The notes under the pieces are model-generated. The model was given only the letters and a program-made list of their open reading frames with translations, was not told the origin of the DNA and made no database searches. The position numbers were made by a program, and so were the translations under genes. Shown here piece after piece: positions 1 through 6,240 of a stretch of 7,885 nucleotides of DNA; the stretch's first letter is position 1, and each line of letters opens with the position of its first letter. Source of the stretch: VRUE01 sp036524775 (GTDB taxonomy: Bacteria; Actinomycetota; Thermoleophilia; Solirubrobacterales; 70-9); NCBI GenBank assembly GCA_036524775.1, contig DATDBO010000068.1, positions 1 to 7,885 on the forward strand, written 5' to 3'.

Positions 1-420
1 GAGCTCGTGCAGGTGCTTGGGCAGCGAGCCCGAGTTGACCCCGATCCGCCTCGGCACGTCGGCGGCGCTCGCCCGCTCGGCGACCTCGGCGACTTTCTCG
101 CGGCCGCCGATGTTGCCCGGGTTCAGCCGGATGCAGTGCGCGCCGGCGTCGATTGCCTTGAGCGCGAGCGTGGGGTTGAAGTGGATGTCGGCGATCACCG
201 GGATCGGCGACTCCACGACGATCGTCTTCAGCGCCTCGACGTCCTCGTCGCGCGGCACCGCGACCCGGACCAGGTCGGCGCCCGCGTCGGCGACCTTGCG
301 GATCTGCTCCATCGTCGCCGCCAGGTTGGCGGTCTCGGTCTTGGTCATCGTCTGCACCGCGACCGGCGCACCGCCGCCGATCGGCACCCCGCCGACGAAT
401 ATCTGCCGCTTAGAGGCCAT
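1..420 (-). CDS. ispG: 4-hydroxy-3-methylbut-2-en-1-yl diphosphate synthase (IspG/GcpE), N-terminal part
   Basis: IspG catalyses the penultimate MEP-pathway step: reductive ring opening of methylerythritol cyclodiphosphate to HMBPP, using a [4Fe-4S] cluster. The 140 visible residues belong to its N-terminal TIM-barrel domain. Matching family blocks are FVGGVPIGGGAPVAVQTMT (residues 8-26), GADLVRVAVP (47-56), PVIADIHFNP (74-83), RLNPGNIGG (98-106) and RIGVNSGSLPKH (125-136). The start is ATG at 420, nine bases after the rseP stop; the only Shine-Dalgarno-like sequence is a weak GTGGAC directly before the ATG, so it probably relies on translation from rseP. The frame is open to base 1, so the C-terminal half, with the cluster-binding cysteines, lies outside the window. 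The family assignment is secure; whether the full protein is intact cannot be judged here. Confidence 0.96.
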   Translation of the reverse strand, partial: MASKRQIFVGGVPIGGGAPVAVQTMTKTETANLAATMEQIRKVADAGADLVRVAVPRDEDVEALKTIVVESPIPVIADIHFNPTLALKAIDAGAHCIRLNPGNIGGREKVAEVAERASAADVPRRIGVNSGSLPKHLHEL

Positions 421-429
421 GTCCACAGG

Positions 430-1521
430 CTATCTGGCGTTGAACCCTTCGCCGGTGAGGCGGCCGATGTCGTTGGTCAGGCCGAGGAAGAAGAGCATGA
501 TCACGAGCACGAAGCCGACCGCGCCGGCGCGCTCCATCACCGAGAAAGGCACGGGCCGGCCGCGCACCTTCTCGACCAGGCTCCAGAAGATGTGGCCGCC
601 GTCGAGCGGCAGGAAGGGGAAGAGGTTGATCAGGCCGAGCGAGAGGCTGACGACGGCGAGGAGGAGCAGGGATTGCTCGGTGCTGACGTCGATCGTTTCG
701 TTGGCGACGGCGCTGACGCCGACGACACCGGAGACTTCCTCCCGCTTTTCCTCTTCGAAGAGCCTGGCGAAGACCGTCACCGTGCTGCTCGCGACCAGCC
801 ACATCAAGTCGGCGGAGCGACCAGCCGCCTCGCCGGCTCCGCGTTCGGCGGGTTCGAGGCCATAGCCAAAGCCGAGCAGAGCCTGGCCGGCGCCCCCGTC
901 ATACCGAGGGCGAACGGAGATCTCGCGGATCTGACCGCCTCGTTCGACCGTGAGGATCGCCGGGATCGCCGCGCGACAATCATTTACCTGTTTGCCCGGG
1001 CACCTGTGGCCGGCGACCTCGTTGCGGAAGGCTTCGATGCGCGCTTCGTTGCCCTTGTTCGCGTAGCGGCTGCCGTCGATGGCGAGAATCCGGTCGCCGG
1101 GCTTCAGGCCCGCTGCGGCGGCCGGCGTCTCCGGGAACACCTTCTCGACGGTCTGCGTCGGCTGATTGCCTCCCAGCGCGAGGAAGTAGAGGATCGCGAA
1201 AGCGAGGACGATGTTCACCGCCGGCCCGGCCCCGATCACGACGATCCGCTTCCAGACCGGCTGGTCGTAGTAGCCGCGCCCCTGCGCCTCGGGCGGCAGC
1301 TCTTCGTCGGGGTTCATGCCGCTGATCTTCACGAAGCCCCCCGCGGGGATCGCGCCGATCCCGTACTCGGTCTCCCCCCGCTTGACCGAGACGAGCTTCG
1401 GCGGGAAGAAGAGGAAGAAGCGCTCGACCCGCATCCCGGTCGCCTTGGCGGCGAAGAAGTGGCCCGCCTCGTGCAGGATTATCAGCGCCGAGAAGCCGAG
1501 GAAGATCAGCACCCAGTTCAT
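430..1521 (-). CDS. rseP: RseP-type site-2 intramembrane zinc metalloprotease with PDZ domain
   Basis: This is a 363-residue site-2 protease (M50 family) that would cut membrane-anchored substrates, classically anti-sigma factors or remnant signal peptides, within the bilayer. The first membrane helix carries the zinc motif HEAGH at residues 17-21. AIPAGGFVKISGM (57-69) and a second helix containing GAGPAVN (97-103) follow. One PDZ domain begins near residue 122 and includes ETPAAAAGLKPGDRILAIDG (131-150). The third zinc-ligand region is NLFPFLPLDGGH (299-310), with Asp307 the expected ligand, and a last helix lies at about 332-348. All catalytic elements are present. The ATG start overlaps the dxr stop as ATGA; an in-frame extension back to 1722 is only the antisense-free read-through of dxr and lacks family similarity. 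Odd point: the PDZ region has a CX7C loop (Cys174, Cys182) written in AT-rich codons. The natural substrate cannot be told from this window. Confidence 0.96.
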   Translation of the reverse strand: MNWVLIFLGFSALIILHEAGHFFAAKATGMRVERFFLFFPPKLVSVKRGETEYGIGAIPAGGFVKISGMNPDEELPPEAQGRGYYDQPVWKRIVVIGAGPAVNIVLAFAILYFLALGGNQPTQTVEKVFPETPAAAAGLKPGDRILAIDGSRYANKGNEARIEAFRNEVAGHRCPGKQVNDCRAAIPAILTVERGGQIREISVRPRYDGGAGQALLGFGYGLEPAERGAGEAAGRSADLMWLVASSTVTVFARLFEEEKREEVSGVVGVSAVANETIDVSTEQSLLLLAVVSLSLGLINLFPFLPLDGGHIFWSLVEKVRGRPVPFSVMERAGAVGFVLVIMLFFLGLTNDIGRLTGEGFNAR

Positions 1522-2663
1522 ACCTTCGCCAACCCCCCGACCTGCTCTTCGGTGCGCCTGCGCGCCTCGGCGTCGACCAGGAAGAGGTCCTCGAAGTGGG
1601 TGACCGGCTGCGCCGGCATCTCGCCCAGCACGGCCTCGATCGCGGTCGCGATCGCCGTGAGCTCGATCCGCCCGTCGAGGAAGGCGGCGACGGCGACCTC
1701 GTCGGCGGCGTTGAGCACGCACGGGGCGGTCCCCCCCGCCTCGCCGGCCTCGAGCGCCAGGCGCAGGCAGGCGAAGGTCTCCAGGTCGGGCGGCTCGAAG
1801 CTCAGCTCGCCGACCTCGGCGAGGTCGAGCCGTGGCACCGCGACGTCGGCCCGCTCGGGGAAGTGCAGCGCGTAGGAGATCGGCACGCGCATGTCGGGAT
1901 AGCCGAGGTGGGCCAGCGTGGCGCCGTCGTTGAGGTCGACCAGAGAGTGGACGATCGATTGCGGGTGGACGACGACCGCGATTCGCTCGTAGGGCACGCC
2001 GAACAGGTGGTGCGCCTCGATCGCCTCGAAGCCCTTGTTCATCAGCGTCGCCGAGTCGATCGTGATCCGCCCGCCCATCCGCCAGGTCGGGTGGGCCAGC
2101 GCGTCCTCGACGCTGACGCCGGCGAGGTCGGTGCGGCCGCGGAAAGGCCCGCCGGAGGCGGTGAGGACGAGTCGCTCGATCGTCCCCGGCTGCTCCGCCC
2201 CGATCAGCTGGAAGAGGGCCGAGTGCTCGGAGTCGACCGGCAGCAGTCGCGCCCCGGTCGCTTCGGCGAGGGCCGTGGTCAGCTCGCCGCCGATCACCAG
2301 GCTCTCCTTGTTGGCGAGAGCGACGTCGATCCCCGCGCCGAGGGCGACCACGGTCGGGCCGAGGCCCGCCGCGCCGACCATGCCGTTGAGGACGAGGTCG
2401 GCGCCTGAGTCGGCGATCAGCTCACGCACCCCCTCCTCGCCGACGAGCACGCGGCCGTCCCAGGCAGAGCGGGCTCGCTCGGCCGCGTCGGCATCGGCGA
2501 GCGCCAAGGCGGGCACGCCGTGCTGCCGAGCTTGCTCGACAGCGCCCTCCCAGCTCGAGTGGGCGGCGAGCCCGACGACCTGCAGCTCGTCGGAAGCGGC
2601 GACGATCTCGAGCGCCTGCGTGCCGATCGAGCCGCTGCAGCCGAGGATGACCAGCTTCTTCAT
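1518..2663 (-). CDS. dxr: 1-deoxy-D-xylulose 5-phosphate reductoisomerase (Dxr/IspC)
   Basis: Dxr commits DXP to the MEP isoprenoid pathway by NADPH-dependent rearrangement and reduction to MEP; it is the fosmidomycin target. The 381-residue length is close to the family norm. The dinucleotide-binding loop is GCSGSIG (8-14), a variant of the common GSTGSIG. ALANKESLVIGG (115-126) follows. The metal-binding block LPVDSEHSALFQ (141-152) supplies Asp144 and Glu146, and MNKGFEAIEA (208-217) supplies Asn209, Lys210 and the third metal ligand Glu213. LTASGGPFRG (167-176), HPTWRMG (191-197), HPQSIVHS (233-240), AHLGYPDMR (251-259) and NAADEVAVAAFL (318-329) are also conserved. The C-terminal helical domain is complete. 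The start ATG at 2663 gives the usual MKKLVILG beginning, yet no purine-rich Shine-Dalgarno lies just upstream; the cdsA-dxr gap instead holds a hairpin. The stop overlaps the rseP start. Confidence 0.97.
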   Translation of the reverse strand: MKKLVILGCSGSIGTQALEIVAASDELQVVGLAAHSSWEGAVEQARQHGVPALALADADAAERARSAWDGRVLVGEEGVRELIADSGADLVLNGMVGAAGLGPTVVALGAGIDVALANKESLVIGGELTTALAEATGARLLPVDSEHSALFQLIGAEQPGTIERLVLTASGGPFRGRTDLAGVSVEDALAHPTWRMGGRITIDSATLMNKGFEAIEAHHLFGVPYERIAVVVHPQSIVHSLVDLNDGATLAHLGYPDMRVPISYALHFPERADVAVPRLDLAEVGELSFEPPDLETFACLRLALEAGEAGGTAPCVLNAADEVAVAAFLDGRIELTAIATAIEAVLGEMPAQPVTHFEDLFLVDAEARRRTEEQVGGLAKV

Positions 2664-2674
2664 CGGCGACAGAG

Positions 2675-2709
2675 CATAGGGAGGGCGCCCGGCCGATCCC
2701 TCCCGCTCA
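2675..2709 (-). other. inverted repeat (hairpin) in the cdsA-dxr junction
   Basis: On the minus strand the sequence right after the cdsA stop reads GGGAGGG, a 12-base loop, then CCCTCCC: a perfect 7-bp stem at 2679-2704. It can be extended by GAGC (its GA comes from the TGA stop of cdsA) pairing with GCTC further down, across a TAT bulge. No U-run follows, so it is not a standard intrinsic terminator. It lies 15 bases before the dxr ATG, which itself lacks a recognisable Shine-Dalgarno. It may tune dxr translation or mRNA stability, or may be a chance product of GC-rich sequence; the role is inference. Confidence 0.45.
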
Positions 2710-3651
2710 GTACACCAGCTGGACCGAGAGGTAGTAGCCGACGACGATCGTGAAGAAGACCGCGTCGAGGCGGTCGAGCAGGCCGCCGTGCGGGCCGAAC
2801 AGCCGTCCCGTGTCCTTGCGGCCGAGGTCGCGCTTGACCATCGAGGCGAAGAGGTCCCCCACCGGCCCGATCGCTGCCACGGCGGCGCCGATGATCAGCG
2901 CGTCGACCCCCGAGAGCCAGTCCTGGTAGAGGCCGGCGAACCAGAAGGCCATCGTGCCGATCAGGAAACCCCCGACCAGGCCCTCGATCGTCTTGTTCGG
3001 CGAGAGGTCGGGGGCGATCCGGTGCGAGCCGAACATCCGCCCCGTCGCGTAGGCGCCGGTGTCGGTGGCGAAGGTGCCGACGAGGACGTCGATCAGCAGC
3101 GCCGCACCGTGGTCGGGCAGCTCGCGCAGCAGCACGGCGTGGACGAGGGGCAGGCCGATCCAGGCGGCGCCGAGCACCGTCACCCCCATCGAGGCGACGA
3201 CTCCCTCGCGCGGCCGGCGCCGGGCACCGAAGACGAAGAGCAGCGGGAAGGACGCGGTCGCGAGGAGGAGGACGTTGAAGGCGGTGCCGAAGTAAGCGGC
3301 GGCGATCATCGCGACGACGGCGAGGTAGGCGGCCGCCTGCACCGGCCGGAGCTCGGCGGTCATCAGGAAGTACTCGCGCAGGCAGAGCAGGCCGATCGCG
3401 ACCATCGCCAGGGCGAAGACCGGCCCGCCGAGGACGACGATCGCGATCGCGAAGGCGATCCAAGGGATCGCGACGAGGACCCGGCGCGCGGTCTCGCCGC
3501 GCAGGGGGCTGCGCCGGCGCGGCGGCCGCGAGGCCGGTCGCTCGGGCTCCTCCGCGACCGGCTCGTCGTCGAGTCCTTCGAAGAGGTCGACCGCGTGATC
3601 GAACTCGAAGCCGCGCCGGCGCCCCTCCTCCCTGCCCTCGCCGGACTCCAT
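2707..3651 (-). CDS. cdsA: phosphatidate cytidylyltransferase (CDP-diacylglycerol synthase)
   Basis: CdsA is an integral membrane enzyme that makes CDP-diacylglycerol from phosphatidic acid and CTP, the branch point for phospholipids. Of 314 residues, about 1-58 form a soluble, charged N-terminal extension: an acidic stretch GFEFDHAVDLFEGLDDE (14-30) and then an Arg/Pro-rich stretch. Several hydrophobic helices follow from about residue 58. Conserved motifs are ATDTGAY (195-201), LSPNKTIEG (216-224) and the CDS signature at 270-296, whose blocks SMVKR, KDTGRLFGPHGG and LLDRLD fit the family pattern in full. The ATG start lies one base after the uppS TGA, with GAGG seven bases upstream (3659-3662). 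The acidic head makes the protein longer than many homologues (usually about 270-290 residues, from general knowledge). An internal start nearer residue 58 is possible, but the coupling to uppS favours the long form. Confidence 0.95.
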   Translation of the reverse strand: MESGEGREEGRRRGFEFDHAVDLFEGLDDEPVAEEPERPASRPPRRRSPLRGETARRVLVAIPWIAFAIAIVVLGGPVFALAMVAIGLLCLREYFLMTAELRPVQAAAYLAVVAMIAAAYFGTAFNVLLLATASFPLLFVFGARRRPREGVVASMGVTVLGAAWIGLPLVHAVLLRELPDHGAALLIDVLVGTFATDTGAYATGRMFGSHRIAPDLSPNKTIEGLVGGFLIGTMAFWFAGLYQDWLSGVDALIIGAAVAAIGPVGDLFASMVKRDLGRKDTGRLFGPHGGLLDRLDAVFFTIVVGYYLSVQLVY

Positions 3652-3652
3652 C

Positions 3653-4324
3653 TCAGGTCCTCGCCCCGAAGCGCCGGCGCCGCGCCTCGAACTCGCGCAG
3701 CGAGGCCTCCAGGGCGGCGCGGTCGAAGTCCGGCCAGAGCTCCTCGCGGAAGACCAGCTCCGAGTAGGCGCACTGCCAGAGCAGGTAGTTGGAAACCCGC
3801 TGCTCGCCGCTGGTGCGGATCAGGAGGTCCGGGTCGTGCATCTCGGGCGCGTAGAGGTGCCGGCGGAAGTCTTCCTCCGAGTCGCCGTCGAAGCTTCGCG
3901 CCGCGTCGACGATCTCCGCCCTGCCGCCGTAGTTGAAGGCGACGAAGAGCGCGATCCGGTCGTTGCCGGCCGTCCTCTCCTCCGCCTGGCGCATCTTCTC
4001 GACCAGCTCCGCAGCGACGCCCTCGCGGCGGCCGACGAAGCGCATCCGCACGCCTTCGGCGTCGAGTTCCGGGGTCTCGGCGTCGATCCGCTCGCCGAAC
4101 ATCCGCATCAGGCCCTCGACCTCCTCCGCCGGCCGCGACCAGTTCTCGGTCGAGAAGGAGAAGACGGTCAGCTCCTCGATCCCCAGCTCGACCGCGTCGC
4201 GCAGCCGCGCCTTGACCGTGTCGGCGCCGGCCCTGTGCCCCTCGACGACCGGCAGGCCCCGTTGCTCGGCCCAACGCCCGTTGCCGTCGGTGATGATCGC
4301 GACGTACCGCGCGGAGGCGGTCAC
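3653..4324 (-). CDS. uppS: isoprenyl transferase (undecaprenyl diphosphate synthase family, cis-prenyltransferase)
   Basis: This cis-prenyltransferase condenses isopentenyl diphosphate units onto an allylic primer, in bacteria mainly to make the C55 carrier for cell-wall glycans. The 223-residue protein has ITDGNGRWAEQRG (11-23) with the catalytic Asp13, GHRAG (29-33), FSFSTENWSRP (55-65), FNYGGRAEI (130-138) and LIRTSGEQRVSNYLLWQ (168-184), which binds the pyrophosphate. It is shorter than the roughly 250-residue E. coli enzyme, mainly through a short N-terminus and a tight loop after FNYGGRAEIVDAA. The usual Met before DGNGRW is Thr12. The start is GTG at 4324, overlapping the frr stop as GTGA, and no longer N-terminus is needed. 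Product chain length cannot be read from sequence; C55 is likely, but a shorter polyprenyl product is not excluded. Its neighbour dxr supplies the precursor pathway. Confidence 0.94.
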   Translation of the reverse strand: MTASARYVAIITDGNGRWAEQRGLPVVEGHRAGADTVKARLRDAVELGIEELTVFSFSTENWSRPAEEVEGLMRMFGERIDAETPELDAEGVRMRFVGRREGVAAELVEKMRQAEERTAGNDRIALFVAFNYGGRAEIVDAARSFDGDSEEDFRRHLYAPEMHDPDLLIRTSGEQRVSNYLLWQCAYSELVFREELWPDFDRAALEASLREFEARRRRFGART

Positions 4325-4884
4325 ACCTCGAGGATCTCCTCTTCCTTCCCCTTCAGGGCCTCGTCGATCTCGGCGATCGCTGCGTCGGTCTGCTTCTGCA
4401 GGGCTGCCTCGGCGCGGCGCTCGTCGTCCTCGCCGGCATCGCCCTCTTTCTTCAGCTCGCGCAGGTCCTGCATCGTGTCGCGGCGGATGTTGCGCACGGC
4501 TACGCGGCCGTCCTCGGCGACGCCGTGGACGACCTTGACCATCTCGCGCCGGCGCTCCTCGGTCAGCTCGGGCACCTGCAGGCGGATCACCGAGCCGTCG
4601 TTGCTCGGCGTCAGGCCGACGTCGGACTCTTGGATCGCCTTCTCGATCTCGCCGATCGAGCCCTTGTCGAAGGGCATCACGGTGAGCAGGCGAGCGTCGG
4701 AGGTGGCGACGTTGGCGAGCTGCTTGAGCGGGGTCTGCGAGCCGTAGTAGTCGACCACGATGCGGTCGAGCAGATGCGGCGAGGCGCGCCCGGTGCGCAC
4801 CGTGGCGAGCTCGCCACGGCTCGACTCGACCGACTTGCGCATGCGGTCTTCGGCGTCCTTGAGCAGCTCGTCGATCAGCTCCAC
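4321..4884 (-). CDS. frr: ribosome recycling factor
   Basis: RRF splits post-termination ribosomes together with EF-G. The 187-residue length matches the family norm of about 185. The N-terminal helix is followed by ELATVRTGRASPHLLDRI (25-42), then the small beta domain with VDYYGSQTPLKQLANV (44-59), LTVMPFDK (67-74) and GLTPSNDGSVIRLQVPELTEERR (90-112; VPELTEERR is the hinge-side block). The long C-terminal helices carry VRNIRRDTM (130-138), which contains the conserved arginines that contact 23S rRNA, and end in ALKGKEEEILEV. The start is GTG, chosen because a good Shine-Dalgarno (GGAGAGG) sits five bases upstream and the protein then begins MELIDELLKD as in relatives. It lies 16 bases after pyrH and overlaps uppS by four bases. 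Confidence 0.97.
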   Translation of the reverse strand: MELIDELLKDAEDRMRKSVESSRGELATVRTGRASPHLLDRIVVDYYGSQTPLKQLANVATSDARLLTVMPFDKGSIGEIEKAIQESDVGLTPSNDGSVIRLQVPELTEERRREMVKVVHGVAEDGRVAVRNIRRDTMQDLRELKKEGDAGEDDERRAEAALQKQTDAAIAEIDEALKGKEEEILEV

Positions 4885-4889
4885 CAGGT

Positions 4890-4896
4890 CCTCTCC
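4890..4896 (-). promoter_or_regulatory. ribosome binding site of frr
   Basis: The minus strand reads GGAGAGG five bases before the GTG at 4884. It supports that GTG as the frr start and shows that frr has its own initiation signal although it sits only 16 bases behind pyrH. Confidence 0.7.
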
Positions 4897-4900
4897 GTTT

Positions 4901-5635
4901 CTAGGCGGCGGCGCTGGAGACCAGCGTGCCGACCTTCTCGCCGGCGACGATCCTATCTATGTTGCTCTCGTCGCCCATGTTGAAGACGTAGATCGGCAGG
5001 TCGTTGTCCACGCAGAGCGAGAGCGCGGTCGAGTCCATCACCTTGAGGCCGCGCTCGATCGCCTCGCGGTGGCCGATCGCGGGGATGAACTCGGCCTCGG
5101 GGTTCTCCGCCGGGTCGGAGTCGTAGACGCCCTCCACCCCGTTCTTGGCCATCAGGATCGCTTCGGCGTGGATCTCGAGTGCGCGCAGCGCCGCCGCCGT
5201 GTCGGTGGTGAAGAACGGGTTGCCGGTGCCGGCGGCGAAGATCACCACGCGGCCCTTCTCGAGGTGGCGCATCGCGCGCCGGCGGATGTAGGGCTCGGCG
5301 ACCTCCTTGACGTCGATCGCCGAGAGCACGCGGGTGTGCTCGCCGATCTTCTCCAGCGCGTCCTGCAGGGTGAGCGCGTTGAGCACCGTGGCGAGCATGC
5401 CCATGTAGTCGCCGGTGGCGCGGTCCATCCCCGCCGCCGCCCCCTGCAGGCCGCGGTAGATGTTGCCGGCACCGACGACGATCGCCACCTCGACCCCACG
5501 CCCCCGCACGGCGGCCACCTGGCGGGCGATCCGCTCGACCTCGACGGCGTCGGTGCCGTGCTCGCGCTCCCCCATCAGCGCCTCCCCCGAGAGCTTGAGG
5601 AGGATGCGGGTGAACTTGGGGTCGGGCTCGGTCAA
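4901..5635 (-). CDS. pyrH: UMP kinase (bacterial PyrH, amino acid kinase fold)
   Basis: PyrH phosphorylates UMP to UDP with ATP; the bacterial enzyme is a hexamer regulated by GTP and UTP. The 244 residues fit the family length. Visible motifs are RILLKLSGEALMG (10-22) with the phosphate-binding Lys, VVGAGNIYRG (53-62), GDYMGMLATVLNALTLQDAL (75-94), GTGNPFFTTDTAAALRA (136-152), AKNGVEGVYDSDP (163-175) and MDSTALSLC (200-208). The start is TTG at 5635, overlapping the tsf stop as TTGA. No ATG or GTG lies between the tsf stop and the kinase core, and reading further upstream gives only Arg/Gly-rich read-through of tsf. The weak start codon implies dependence on translation of tsf, with GAGGG a few bases upstream. 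The stop is TAG, unlike the TGA of most neighbours. Confidence 0.96.
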   Translation of the reverse strand: MTEPDPKFTRILLKLSGEALMGEREHGTDAVEVERIARQVAAVRGRGVEVAIVVGAGNIYRGLQGAAAGMDRATGDYMGMLATVLNALTLQDALEKIGEHTRVLSAIDVKEVAEPYIRRRAMRHLEKGRVVIFAAGTGNPFFTTDTAAALRALEIHAEAILMAKNGVEGVYDSDPAENPEAEFIPAIGHREAIERGLKVMDSTALSLCVDNDLPIYVFNMGDESNIDRIVAGEKVGTLVSSAAA

Positions 5636-6240
5636 TCGCCCTCGCCGACGCGGAAGTAGGCGAAGCGGGCGACGCGGACGTTCTCGCCGGTCTTCGCGGC
5701 CAACTCCTGGCGCAGCTCCTCGATCGACTTCGAGTCGTGCTTCTCGGCGTTGACGTGCGCCTGGTCGAGCAGCGCCACCTCCTTCGCCCACTTGGCGAGC
5801 TGGCCCTCGACGATCTTCTCGACCACGTCATCCGGTTTGCCGTCCTCGCGTGCCTTCTCCTCGAAGACGCGCTTCTCGGCTTCGCGCTCCTCCGCCGGGA
5901 TCTCCTCGGCGGAGACGTAGGTGGGCGCGGTGGCGGCGACGTGCAGGGCGACCTCGTAGGCGAACGCCTTGAAGTCCTCGTTGCGGGCGACGAAGTCGGT
6001 CTCGCACTGCACTTCGACCATCGCCCCGACCTTGTCGTTGGCGTGGATGTAGGAGGCGACGACCCCCTCGCTCGTCCCCCGCCCTTCCCGCTTGGCGGCA
6101 GAGGCTTGACCCTTAACGCGCAGGATCTCAATAGCGCGATCCACGTTCCCCTCCGACTCGGCGAGCGCAGCTTTGCAATCCATCATCGCCGCCCCCGTCC
6201 GGTCCCTCAGCGCCTTCACATCCGCGGCAGAGACGCTCAT
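5632..6240 (-). CDS. tsf: elongation factor Ts (short, single-core form)
   Basis: EF-Ts exchanges GDP for GTP on EF-Tu. The N-terminal UBA-like domain holds VKALRDRTGAAMMDCKAALAES as blocks at 8-29 (LRDRTGAAMMDCKAAL at 11-26). The core contains EVQCETDFVARNEDF (76-90), where TDFVARN includes the Asp/Phe pair known to insert near the EF-Tu magnesium site. The C-terminal part ends KTGENVRVARFAYFRVG (183-199). At 202 residues it is much shorter than E. coli EF-Ts (about 283) and appears to have one core subdomain, like the Thermus protein (about 196), which acts as a dimer; dimerisation here is inference. The ATG start overlaps the rpsB stop as ATGA with a strong Shine-Dalgarno. The stop overlaps the pyrH TTG start. 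No frameshift is seen, so the short length looks genuine. Confidence 0.96.
   Translation of the reverse strand: MSVSAADVKALRDRTGAAMMDCKAALAESEGNVDRAIEILRVKGQASAAKREGRGTSEGVVASYIHANDKVGAMVEVQCETDFVARNEDFKAFAYEVALHVAATAPTYVSAEEIPAEEREAEKRVFEEKAREDGKPDDVVEKIVEGQLAKWAKEVALLDQAHVNAEKHDSKSIEELRQELAAKTGENVRVARFAYFRVGEGD

Noticed and set aside
1522..1722. Extended N-terminus for RseP.
   Set aside because: The extra residues are out-of-frame dxr sequence; the membrane helix with HEAGH begins right after the ATG at 1521, as in the family.
7..1875. A 622-codon open frame on the plus strand opposite ispG, rseP and dxr.
   Set aside because: Very long, but its product is a low-complexity Arg/Asp/Glu/Gly mix without family motifs. 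It lies opposite three certain genes, as expected for antisense frames in GC-rich DNA.
2788..3936. A 382-codon plus-strand frame opposite cdsA and uppS; similar ones at 4760-5659 and 6684-7379.
   Set aside because: Same reasons: biased composition, no motifs, and full overlap with conserved minus-strand genes.
5636..5791. Extended N-terminus for PyrH.
   Set aside because: The extra 52 residues are the out-of-frame reading of tsf, rich in Arg and Gly, and match nothing in UMP kinases; the TTG at 5635 fits far better.
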